A stretch of 64,000 nt of DNA from Aristolochia californica (taxonomy: Eukaryota; Streptophyta; Magnoliopsida; Piperales; Aristolochiaceae): the NCBI GenBank assembly GCA_029961685.1, contig JARWKL010000004.1, positions 24,185,610 through 24,249,609 on the forward strand. Reading direction: 5' to 3'. A program made the translations under genes and the position numbers. How positions within the stretch are numbered: the stretch's first letter is position 1; every line of letters begins with the position of its first letter. The notes under the pieces were generated by a model. It did no database searches. It saw nothing but the letters and a program-made list of their open reading frames with translations, and was not told the origin of the DNA. Positions 49,748 to 61,052 of the stretch are shown one piece after another.

Positions 49748-50354
49748 CCCATACTTGGAGAATAAAATTTTTGTGTTCATTTGTGGGGTGTGATTAAATT
49801 TTCTTTACGTACATTTGTTATGGCTTTATATTCTTTCCATACATAAACTCTAAAATTTTCATTTTGTTGTGATCTATTTACCTTTTATCTTTTTTTTTGT
49901 TTACGAGATGATGGGAAAGTGAAAACTCAAGTTTTTATTTAATAAAAAATTATACATCTAAAATAGAATTGCCCAGTGCACGAATTTAGAGACAGATAAT
50001 TCCAAAATTTAGTTCTTATATATAAGATTTTTCAATAGTTGGGAAAAGGGGGAGGCGGAGGATTTTTTACTGAGTGTTGAGTCCCAGTCCACATGATAAA
50101 TCACTTTACAATCATCTATGATCATTAGGTTAGCATTTTTTAAATGTGCAATAGAATGGCTTGTTTGACTCGGGTAAATATCCCACCGCATGTTCACTTG
50201 GGGATTTAATGTTATTCTCATTAAAAGGATTGGATCCATAGATCATTTTCAGGTTTAACATGTTTCAAGCATGCATATCTATTTTTTAAAACATGTGTAG
50301 AAAAATCTCTTGCTTATAAAATTCCGAGCTATTAGGGTTGAACGAGTGGAATTT
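49748..50354. repeat. Truncated satellite monomer (607 bp)
   Basis: Two internal losses are visible: near 50008 the AATTCCAAAA segment joins TTTAGTTCTTATATA, removing the AGTGTCTGTAATTTTTAGGG part, and near 50090 AGTCC joins ACATGATAAATCAC, removing the CATTCCTTACAAAAATATAG part. The remaining landmarks, including GGATCC, are in order. Confidence 0.8.
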
Positions 50355-51369
50355 CCCAAACTTGGATTACAAAAATTTTGTGTTCATTTGTGGTGTATGA
50401 ATAAATTTTCTTTACTTGCTTTTATTATCGCTTAAAATTCTTTCCATACAAGAACTCTAAAATTTTCATTTTTTTGTGATCTATTTGCCTTTTATATCTT
50501 TTTTTGTTTACGAGATGAACGGAAAGTGAAATCTCAAGTTTGGATTTAAGAAAAAAGTATACATCTAAAATGGAAAAGTACAATGCACAAATGTAGAGAG
50601 ATAATTCCAAAAAGTGTCTGTAACTTTTTAGGATTTTAAACTCTTTTTAGTTTTTATATATCATGTTCTGCAATTGTCAGGAAAAGGGGGAGGCGGGGGA
50701 TTTTTAACTAAGTATTGACTCCCAATCCATCAGTCATTCCTTATAAAAATATAGCCTGTTACGCATGATAAATCTCTTTAAAATCCTCTTTGATCATTAG
50801 GTTAGCTTTTTGTAAGTGGGCAAAACATTGGCTTGTTTGACTCGGGTAAATATCCCACAACACGTTTTCTTGGGAATTTAATGTTATTCACTTTAAAAGG
50901 TTTGGATCCATAGGTCATTTGCATCTTTAACAAGTTTCTAACATGCATATCTATTTTTTAAAACATGTTTTGAAAAATCTCTTTTTTTATAAAATTCCGA
51001 GCAATTAGGGTTGAACTAGTGGAATATCCCAAGCTTGGATAGCAAAAATTTTGTGTTCATTTGTGGTGTGTGAATAAATTTTCTTTTCTAACATTTTTTA
51101 TTGCTTTAAATTCTTTCCATACATAAACTCTAAAATTTTCTTTTTGTTGTGATCTATTTGCCTTTTCTCTTTTTTTTTTTATGAGATGAAAGGAAAGTGA
51201 CAACTCAAGTTTTTATTTAAGAATAAGTTCACATCTTAAGTGGAAATTCACAATGCACAAATGTAGAGAGAGATAATTCCAAAAAGTGACTACAATTTTT
51301 AGGGATTGTGAACTCTTTTTAGTTTTTATGTATCAGGTTCTACAATCATCGGGAAAAGGGGGAGGGGGT

Positions 51370-51393
51370 GGGGGGGGGGGGGGGGGGGGGGGG
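51370..51393 (+). repeat. 24-nt poly-G in satellite G box
   Basis: The G box of this monomer reads GGGGG-A-GGGGG-T followed by 24 uninterrupted G before ATTTTTA. As at 16682-16715, the usual G-rich box has expanded. This monomer (51028-51719) is 692 bp, about 20 bp over the norm. Confidence 0.9.
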
Positions 51394-54300
51394 ATTTTTA
51401 TCTGTGTGTTGACTCCTAATCCATAAGTCATTCCTTACAAAAATATAGCCCGTTACACATGATATATCACTTACAATCATCTATGATCGTTAGGTCAACT
51501 TTTTGTAAATGGGAAAAATAATGGCTTGTTTGACTCGGGTAAATATCCCACCGCACGTTCACATGGGAATTTAATGTTATTCCCTTTAAAAGGTTTGGAT
51601 CCATAGGACATTTGAATCTTTAACATGTTCCAAGCATGCATATCCAGTTTTTAAAACATGTGTAGAAAAATCTCTTTCTGATAAAATTCCGAGCTATTAG
51701 GGTTGAACTGGTGGAATTTCCCAAACTTGGAGAACAAAAGTTGTGTGTTCATTTTAGGTTTGTGAATAAATTTTCTTTACTTACATTTGTTAAAGCTTTA
51801 AATTCTTTCCATACATAAACTCTAAAATTTTCATTTTGTTGAGATCTATTTAACTTTTCTTTCTTTTTTTTTTATCAGATGTAGGGAAAGTGAAAACTCA
51901 TGTTTTGATTTACAAAAAAAGTATACATCTAAAATAGATATACACAATACAAAAAGGTAGAAAGAGATAATTCCTAAAAGTTTCTGTAATTTTTAGGGAT
52001 TGTAAACTCGTTTTAGTTTTTTATATTTTACGTTCTTCAATCGTCGGGAAAAGGGGGAGGCGGGGGATTTTTAACTGAGTGTTGACTCCCAGTCCATAAG
52101 TCATTCCTTACAAAAATATAGCCCGTTATGCACGATAAATCACTTTAAGATCATCTATGATCGTTAGGTCAGCTTCCTGTAAATGGGCAAAATAATGGCT
52201 TGTTTGACTCGGCTAAATATCCCACCGCACATTCGCTTTGGAATTTAATGTTATTCTCTTTCAAAGGTTTGGATCCATAGGTCATTTGCATCTTTAACAT
52301 GTTTAAAGGATGCATAACTATTTTTTAAAACATGTGTAGAAAGATCTCATTCTTATAAAATTCCAATCTGTTAGGGTTGAATTAGTGGAATTTTCAAAAC
52401 TGGATAACAAAACTTTTGTGTTCATTTGTGGTGAGTGAATAAATTTTCTTTACTTACATTTTTTATTGCTTTAAATTATTTCCATACATAGACTCTAAAA
52501 TTTTCATTTTGTTGTGATCTATTTGCCTTTTATCTCTTTTTTTTTTTATGAGATGAAGGGAAAGTGAAAACTCAAGTTTTGATTTAAGAAAAAAGTATAC
52601 ATCAAAAATGGAAATTCACAATGGATAAAAGTAAAGAGAGATAATTTCAAAAAGTGTCTGTAATTTTTAGGGATAGCAAACCCTTTTATTTTTATATATT
52701 AAGTTATGCAATCGTTGGAAAAAGGGGGAGGCAGGGGATTTTTAACTGAGTGTTGACTCCCAATCCATAAGTCATTCATTAAAAAAATATAGCCCGTTAT
52801 GCATGATAAATCACTTTACAATCATCTATGATCTTTAGGTCAGCTTTTTGTAAATAGGCAAACTAATGGCTTGTTTGACTGGGGTAAATATCCCATCGCA
52901 CGTTCACTTGGTAATTTGTTGTTATTATCTTTAAAAGGTTTGGATCCATAGTTCATTTGCATCTTTAACATGTTTCAAGCATGCATATCCATTTTTTAAA
53001 ACATGTGTAGAAGAATCTCTTTTTGATAAAATTCCAAGCTATTATGGTTGAACTAGTGGAATTTCCCAAACTTGGATAACAAGACTTTTGAATTCATTTG
53101 TGGTGTGTTCATTAATTTTCTTTACTTACATTTGGTATTGTTTTAAATTCTTTAGATACATAAACTCTAAAATTTTTATTTTGTTGTGATCTATTTGCCT
53201 TTTATCTCTTTTTTTTTTACGAGATGAAGGGAAATTGAAAACTCAAGTTTTTATTTATGAAAAAAGTATACATCTAAAATGGAAATACCCAATGCACAAA
53301 TGTAGAGAGAGATAACTCCAAAAAGTATTTGTAATTTTTATGGATTGTAAACTCTTTTAAGTTTTTTTATATCCGGTTCTGCAATCGACGGGAAAAGGGG
53401 GAGACGGGGGATTTTTAACTGAGTGTTGACACCCAATCCATCAATCATTCCTTAAATAAATATAGCCTGTTACGCATGATAAATTAGAATCATCTATGAT
53501 CGTTATGTCATATTTTTGTAAATGGGAAAAATAATGGCTTGTTTGACTCGGGTAAATATCCCACCGCATGTTCACTTGGGAATTTAATGTTATTCTCTTT
53601 AAAAGGTTTGGAACCAAAGGTAATTTTCATGTTTAAAAATTTTCCAGCTTGCATATCCATTTTTTTAAACATGTGTAGAAAATCACTTCCTTATAAAATT
53701 TTGAGCTATTAAGGTTGAATTAGTGGAATTTTCCCAAACTTGGATTACAAAACTTTTGTGTTCATTTGTGGTGTATGAATAAATTATCTTTACTTACATT
53801 TTTTATCGCTTTAAATTCTTTCCATACATAAACTCTCAAATTTTCATTTTGTTATTATCTATTTGCCTTTTATAACTTTTTTTGTTTACGAGATGAAGGG
53901 AAAGTGAAAACTCAAATTTTGATTTAAGAAAAAAGTATACATCTAAAATGAAAAAACACAATACACAAACGTAGAGAGAGATAATTCCAAAAAGTGTCTG
54001 TAATTTTTAGGGATTGTAAACTATTTTTAGTTTTTATATTTCAATTATTGCAACATTCGGGAAAAGGGGGAGGCGAAGGATTTTTAACTAAGTGTTGACT
54101 CCAAATCTATAAATCATTCCTAAAAAAAATATAGCCCATTACGAATGATAAATCACTTTAAAATCATATATGATCGTTAGGTCAGCTGTTTTTAAATGGG
54201 CAAAATAATGGCATGTTTCACTCAAATAAATATCCAACCACACGTTCACTTGGGAATTTAATGTTATTCTCATTAAAAGGTTTGGATCCATAGGTCGTCT

Positions 54301-54682
54301 GAATCTTTAACATATTTCAAGCATGCATATCCATTTTTTAAAACATGTGTAGAAAAATCTCTTTGCTATAAAATTCCAAGCTATAAGGGTTGAACTAGTG
54401 GGATTTTCTTAAACTTAGATAACAAAACTTTTGTGCACATTTGTGGTGTGGGAATAAATTTTCTTTACTTACATTTGTAATTTCTTTAAATTCTTTCCAC
54501 ACATCAACTCTAAAATTTTGATTTTGTTGTGATCTATTCGCCTTTTATCACTTTTTTGGTTTACAATATAAAGATAAATTGAAAACTATAGTTTTGATTT
54601 AAGAAAAAGGTATACAACTAAAATGGAAATTCACAATGCCCAAATGTAGAGAGAGATAATTTTAAAAAGTGTCTATAAATTT

Positions 54683-54735
54683 AAGGACAATTTTAATTTT
54701 AATTTTATAGTTTTAATTTTTATGGATTGTAATTT
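54683..54735. repeat. Local AT-rich rearrangement in a monomer
   Basis: Where other monomers read GTCTGTAATTTTTAGGGATTG, this one has repeated TTTTAA units (about 54691-54720) before the sequence resumes at TATGGATTGTAA. The following CTCTTTTTAGTTTTTATA segment is missing. The unit is about 693 bp long. It looks like slippage in an A/T tract with a compensating loss. Confidence 0.7.
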
Positions 54736-57700
54736 ATTAGGTTCTGCAATCGTCGGGAAAAGGGTGTGGCGGGGGAAATTTAACTGAGTGTTATCTCCCA
54801 ATCATTAAGTCATTCCTTAAGAAAATGTACCCCGTTACGAAAGATAAATCACTTTACAATATTCTATGATTGTTAGGATAATTTTTGAAATTGGGAAAAA
54901 TAATGGCTTGTTTGACTCAGGCAAATATCCCACTGCACGTTCACTTGGGAATTTAATGTTATTATCTTTAAAAGGTTTGGATCCATAGGTCATTTACATC
55001 TTTAACATGTTTCAAACTTGAATATCCATTTTTTAAAACATGCGGAGAAAAGAGTCTTGCTTATAAAATTTCGAGCTATTAGGGTTGAACTAGTGGAGTT
55101 TTCCAAACTTGGATAACAAAACTTTTGTGTTCATATGTGGTGTGTGAATAAATTTTCTTTACTTAAATTTTTTATTGCTTTAAATTCTTTCCATACATAA
55201 ACTCTAACATTTTCAATTTGTTGTGATCTATTTGCCTTTTATCACTTTTTTTGTTTACGAGATGAAGGGAAAATGAAAACTCAGTTTTGATTTAATAAAA
55301 AAGTACAGATCTAAAATGGAAATGCAAAATGCACAAATGTAGAGAGAGATAATTCCAAAAAGTGTCTATAATTTTTAGGGATTGTAAACTCTTTTTAGTT
55401 TTTAGATATTTTGTTCAGTAATCGTCGGGAAAAGGGGGATGCGGGGGATTTTTAACTGAATGTTGACTCCCAATCCATAAGTCATTCCTTAAAAAAATAT
55501 AGCCCTTTACACATGATCAATCACTTAACAATCATCTATGATCGTTAGGTCAGTTTTTGTAAATGGGCAAAATAATGGCTTGTTTGACTCGTGTAAATAT
55601 CCTACCGCACGTTCACTTGAGGATTTAATGTTATTCGCTTTAAAAGATTTGGATCCATACGTCATTTGCATCTTTAACATGTTTCGAGCATGCATATCGA
55701 TTTTTTAAAACATGTGTAGAAAAATCTCTCTTATAAAATTTTGAGCTATTAGGGTTGAACTAGTGGAATTTTCCAAGCTTGGATAACAAAAATTTTGTGT
55801 TCATTTGTGGTGTGGGAATAAATTTTCTTTACTTACATTTTTTATTGATTTAAATTCTTTCCATACATAAACTCTAAAATTTTCATTTTGTTGTGATCTA
55901 TTTGCCTTGTTTCTCTTTTTTAGTTAACGAGATGAAGGGAAAAGGAAAACACAAGTTTTGATTTAAGAAAAATGTATACATCTAAAAAGGAAATGCACAA
56001 AACACATATCTAGAGAGAGATAACTCCAAAAAGTGTCTGTAATTTTTAGGGAATATAAACTATTTTTAGTTTTTATATATCAGGTTCTGCAATCGTGAGG
56101 AAAAGGGGGAGGCAGGGATTTTTAACTGAGTGTTGACACCCAATCCATATTTCATTCCTTACAAAAATATAGCCCGTTACGGATCATAAATCATATTACA
56201 ATTATCTATGATCGTTTGGTCAGCTTTTTGTAAATGGGCAAATAATGGCTTGTTTGACTCTTGTAGATATCCCACTGCACATTCACTTGGGAATTTAATG
56301 TTATTCTCTTTGAAAGATTTGGATCCATTGTTCATTTGCATCTTTAACATGTTTCTAACATGAAAATTTATTTTTTAAAACATGTGTAGAAAAACCTTTT
56401 TTTCTTATAAAATTCTGAGCTATTAGGGTTGAACTAGTGGAATATCACAAGCTTGGATAACAAAACTTTTGTGTTCATTTGTGGTGTGCAAATAAATTTG
56501 ATTTACTAACATTTCTTATTGCTTTAAATTATTTCCATACATAAACTCTCAAATTTTCATTTTGTTGTGAACTATTTGCCTTTTCTCTCTTTTTCTTTTT
56601 TTACGAGATGAAGGGAAAGTGAAAAATCAAGTTTTTATTTCAGAAAAAGTACACATCTTAAAAGGAAATGCACAATGCACAAATGTAGAGAGAGATAATT
56701 CCAAAAAGTGTCTGTAATTTTTAGGGATTGTAAACTATTTTTATTTTTTATATATCAAACTCTGCAATGGTCGGGAAAAGGGGGAGGCAGGGGATTTTTA
56801 ACTGAGTGTTGACTCCCAATCCATAAGTCATTCCTTACAAAAATATGGCACATTACGCATGATAAATCACTTACAATCATCTATGATGGTTAGGTCAACT
56901 TTTTGTAAATGAGAAAAATAATGGCTTGTTTGACTCAGGTTCACTTGGGAATTTAATGTTATTCTCTTTAAATGGTTTGGACCAAAAGGTCATTTGCAGC
57001 TTTAACATGTTTCAAGCATGCATATCCTTTTTTTTAAACATGTGTAGAAAAATCTCTTTCTTATCAAATTCTGAGCTATTAGGGTTGAACTAGTGGAATT
57101 TTCCAAACTTGGATAACAAAAATTGTGTGTTCAGTTTAGGTTTGTGAATAATTTTTCTTTACTTACTTTTGTCAATGCTTTAAATTTTTCCATACATTAA
57201 CTCTAAAATTTTCATTTTGTTGTGATTTGCTTGCCTTTTCTCTTTTTTTCCACGAGATGAAGGGAAAGTGAAAACTCAAGTTTTTATTTAAAAAAAATGT
57301 ATATATCTAAAATGGAAATGCCCAATTCACAAATTTAGAGAGAGATAATTCTAAAAAGTTTTCGTAATTTTCAAGGATTTTAAACTCTTTTTAGTTTTTT
57401 TATATCAGGTTCTGCAATCGTCAAGAAAAGGGGGAGGCAGGGGATTTTTTACTGAGAGTTCACACCCAATCCAATAGTCATTCCTTACAAAAATATAGGC
57501 CATTATACATAATAAATCACTTTACAATCATCTACGATCGTTATGTCATCTTATTGTAAATGGGCAAAATAATGGATTGTTTGACTCGGGTAAATATCCT
57601 ACCGCAAGTGCACTTGTGAATTTAAAGTTATTCTCTTTAAAAGGTTTGGATCCATTGGTCATTTTCATGTTTAACATGTTTCCAGCATGCAAATCCATTT

Positions 57701-58410
57701 TTTAAAACATGTGTTGAAAAATCTCTTTCCTATAAAATTCTGAGCTATTAGGGTAGAACTAGTAGAATTTCCCAAACTTAGATAATTAAACTTTTGTGTT
57801 CATTTATTATTGCTTTAAATTTTTTCTATACATAAACTCTAAAATTTTCATTTTGTTGTGATCTATTTGCCTTTTATATCTTTTTTTGTTTACGAGATGA
57901 AGGGAAAGTGAAAACTCAAGTTTTGATTTAAGAAAAAAGTATACACCTAAAACGGAAATGCACAATACACAAATGTTGAGAGAGATAATTCCAAAAAATG
58001 TCTGTAATTTTTAGGGATTGTAAACTCTTTTTAGTTTTTATATTTCAGGTACTGCAATCGTCAGGAAAAGGGGGAGGCGGAGGATTTTTAACTGAGTGTT
58101 GACTCCCAGTCCATAAGTCATTCCTTACAAAAATATAGCCTGTTGCGTATGATAAATCACTTTAAGATCCTCTATGATCGTTAGGTCAACTTTTTGAAAA
58201 TGGGAAAACTACTGGCTTGTTTGACTAGGGTAAATATCCCACCGCACGTTCACTTGGGAATTTAATGTTATTCTCTTTAAAAGGTTTGGATCCATAGGTC
58301 ATTTGCATCTTTATCATGTTTCAAGCATGCATATCCATTTCTTAAAAGATGTGTAGAAAAATCTCTTTCTTATAAAATTCAGATTTATTAGGGTTGAACT
58401 AGTGGAATTT

Positions 58411-59023
58411 CCAACACTGGATAACAAAAATTTTGTGTTCATTTTTGGTGAGTGAATAAATTTTATTTACTTACGTTTGTTATTGCTTTAAATTATTTCA
58501 TTACATAAACTCTAAAATTTTCATTTCATTGTAATCTATTTGCTTTTTTTCTCTTTTTTATTTTACGAGATGAAGGGAAAGTGAAAACTCAAGTTTTGAT
58601 TTTAGAAAAAAGTATACATCAAAAATGAAAATTCACAATGTACAAAAGTTGAGAAAGATAATTCCAAAAAGTGTCTGTAATATTTAGGGATTGCAAACTC
58701 TTTTTGTTTTTATACATTCGGTTCTGCAATCGGTTGCAAAAGTTGGAGGCAGGGGATTTTTTACTGAGTGTTGACTCCAAATCCATAAGTCATTCCTAGC
58801 AAAAATATAGCCCGTTACGCATGATAAATCAGTTTACAATCATCTATGATCGTTAGGTCAGCTCTTTGTAAATGGGAAAAATAATGGCTTGTTTAACTCG
58901 GGTAAATATCCCATTGCATAGATCATTTTCATGTCGAACAAGTTTCCAGCATGCATATCCATTTTTTAAAACATGTGTAGAAAAATCTCTTTCTTATAAA
59001 ATTCTTAGCTATTAAGGTAAAGT
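58411..59023. repeat. Truncated satellite monomer (613 bp)
   Basis: Near 58918 the ATATCCCATTGCA segment joins TAGATCATTTTCATG. The CGTTCACTTGGGAATTTAATG part and the GGATCC site are lost, about 60 bp in all. The GCATGC landmark is kept at about 58950. Confidence 0.8.
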
Positions 59024-61031
59024 AGTGGAATTTGCAAAACTTGGATTAAAAAACTTTTGTGTTCATTTGTGGTGTGTGAATAAATTATATTTACTTACAT
59101 TTGTTATCGCTTTAAATTCTTTCCATACATAAACTCTAAAATTTTCATTTTGTTATTATCTATTAGCCATTTATATCTTTTTTTGTTTACGAGATGAATG
59201 GAAAGTGAAATCTCAAGTTCTGATTTAAGAAAAAAGTATATATCTAAAATGGAAATGCACAATACACAAATGTAGAGAGAGATATTCCAAAAAAGTGTCT
59301 GTAATTTTTAGGGATTTTAAACTCTTTTTAGTTTTTATATTTCAAGTATTGCATTCATTGGGAAAAGGGGGAGGCGGAGAATTTTGAACTGAGTGTTGAC
59401 TCCCAATCTATAAGTCATTCCTTACAAAAAAATAGCCCGTTACGCAAGATAAATCATTTTAAAATCATCTATGATCGTTAGGTTAACTTTTTGTAAACGG
59501 GCGAAATAATGGTATGTTTTACTCGGGTTAATATCCCATCGCACGTTCACTTGGGAATTTAATGTTGTTCTCTTTAAAAGGTTCGGATCCATAAGTCATT
59601 TGCATCTTTAATATGTTTCAAGCATGCATATCCATTTTTTAAAACATGTGTAGAAAAATCTCTTTCTAATAAAATTCCGAGCTATTTGGATTTAACTAGT
59701 GGAATTTCCCAAAATTAGATAACAAAACTTTTGTGTTAATTTAAATTTTCTTCACTTATATTTTTTATTGCTTTAAATTCTTTCCATACATAAACTCTAA
59801 AATTTTCATTTTGTTGTGATTTATATGCCTTTTATCTCTTTTTTTGTTTACAAGATGAAGGGAAAGTGAAAACTCAAGTTTTTATTAAAGAAAAAAGTAT
59901 ACATCTAAAATGGAAATGCACAATGCCCAAATGTTGAGAGAAATAATTCCGAAAAGTGTCTTTAATTTTTAGGGATTGTGAACTCTTTTTATTTTTTATA
60001 TATAAGGTTCTGAAAACGTCGGGAAAAGGCGAAGGTGGGGGATTTTTAACTTAGTATTGACTCCCAATCCATAAGTCATTCCTTAACATAATATAGCCCG
60101 TTATGCATGATAAATCACTTTACAATCATCTATGATCGTTAGGTCAACTTTTTGAAAATGGGCAAAATAATCACTTGTTTGACTCAGAAAATTATCCAAC
60201 CGCACGTTCACTTGGGATTTTAATGTTATTCTCATTAAAAGGTTTGGATCCATAGGTCATTTGCATCTTTAACATGTTTCAAGCATGCATATCCATTTTT
60301 TAAAACATGTGTAGAAAAATCTCTTTCTTATAAAATTCCAAGCAATAACGGTTGAACTAGTGAAATTTTCCTAAACTTAGGTAACAAAACTTTTGTGTAC
60401 ATTTGTGGTATGTGAATAAATTTTCTTTACTTACATTTGTCATTTCTTTAAATTCATTCAACACATCAACTCTAAAATTTTCATTTTGTTGTGATCTATT
60501 TGCCTTTTATCTCTTTTTTGTTTTACGATATAAAGGTAAACTGAAAAATCTTGTTTGATTTAAGAAAAAAGTATACATCTAAAATGGAAATGCACAATGC
60601 ACAAATGTAGAGAGCGATAATTCCAAAAAGTGTCTATAATTTTTAGAGATTGTAAATTTTTTTTTTATATATCAGTTTATGCGATCGTCAAGAAAAGGGG
60701 GTGGCAGGGGATTTTTAACTAAGTATTGACTCCCAATCCATATGTCATTCCTTAAAAAAAATGGACCTTTACGCTTTATAATTTACTTTACAATCATCTA
60801 TGATCGTTAGGTCAGTTTTGTAAATGGGCAAAATAATGGCTTGTTTGACTCAGGTAAATATCCGATCGCAAAGTCCCTTTGGAATTTAATGTTATTCTGT
60901 TTAAAAGGTTTGGATCCAAAGGTCATTTGCATCTTTAACATGTTTCAAGAATGCATATCAATTTTTTAAAACATGTGTAGAAAAATCTCTTTCTTATAAC
61001 ATTCCAAGCTATTAGAGTTGAACTAGTGGAA

Positions 61032-61052
61032 TTTAGGGTGTAGGGTTTAGGG
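61032..61052 (+). repeat. Telomere-like patch (TTTAGGG-type) in satellite
   Basis: The monomer boundary reads TTTAGGG, TG, TAGGG, TTTAGGG here and then TCGATCAA before the ordinary TTTTTGTGTTCG sequence. Other monomers have CCCAAACTTGGATAACAAAAC in this place. The two full TTTAGGG units match the plant telomere repeat. The patch is too short to call a telomere array. Confidence 0.75.

Noticed and set aside
61032..61052. True telomere or interstitial telomere array
   Set aside because: Only two full TTTAGGG units are present and satellite continues on both sides.
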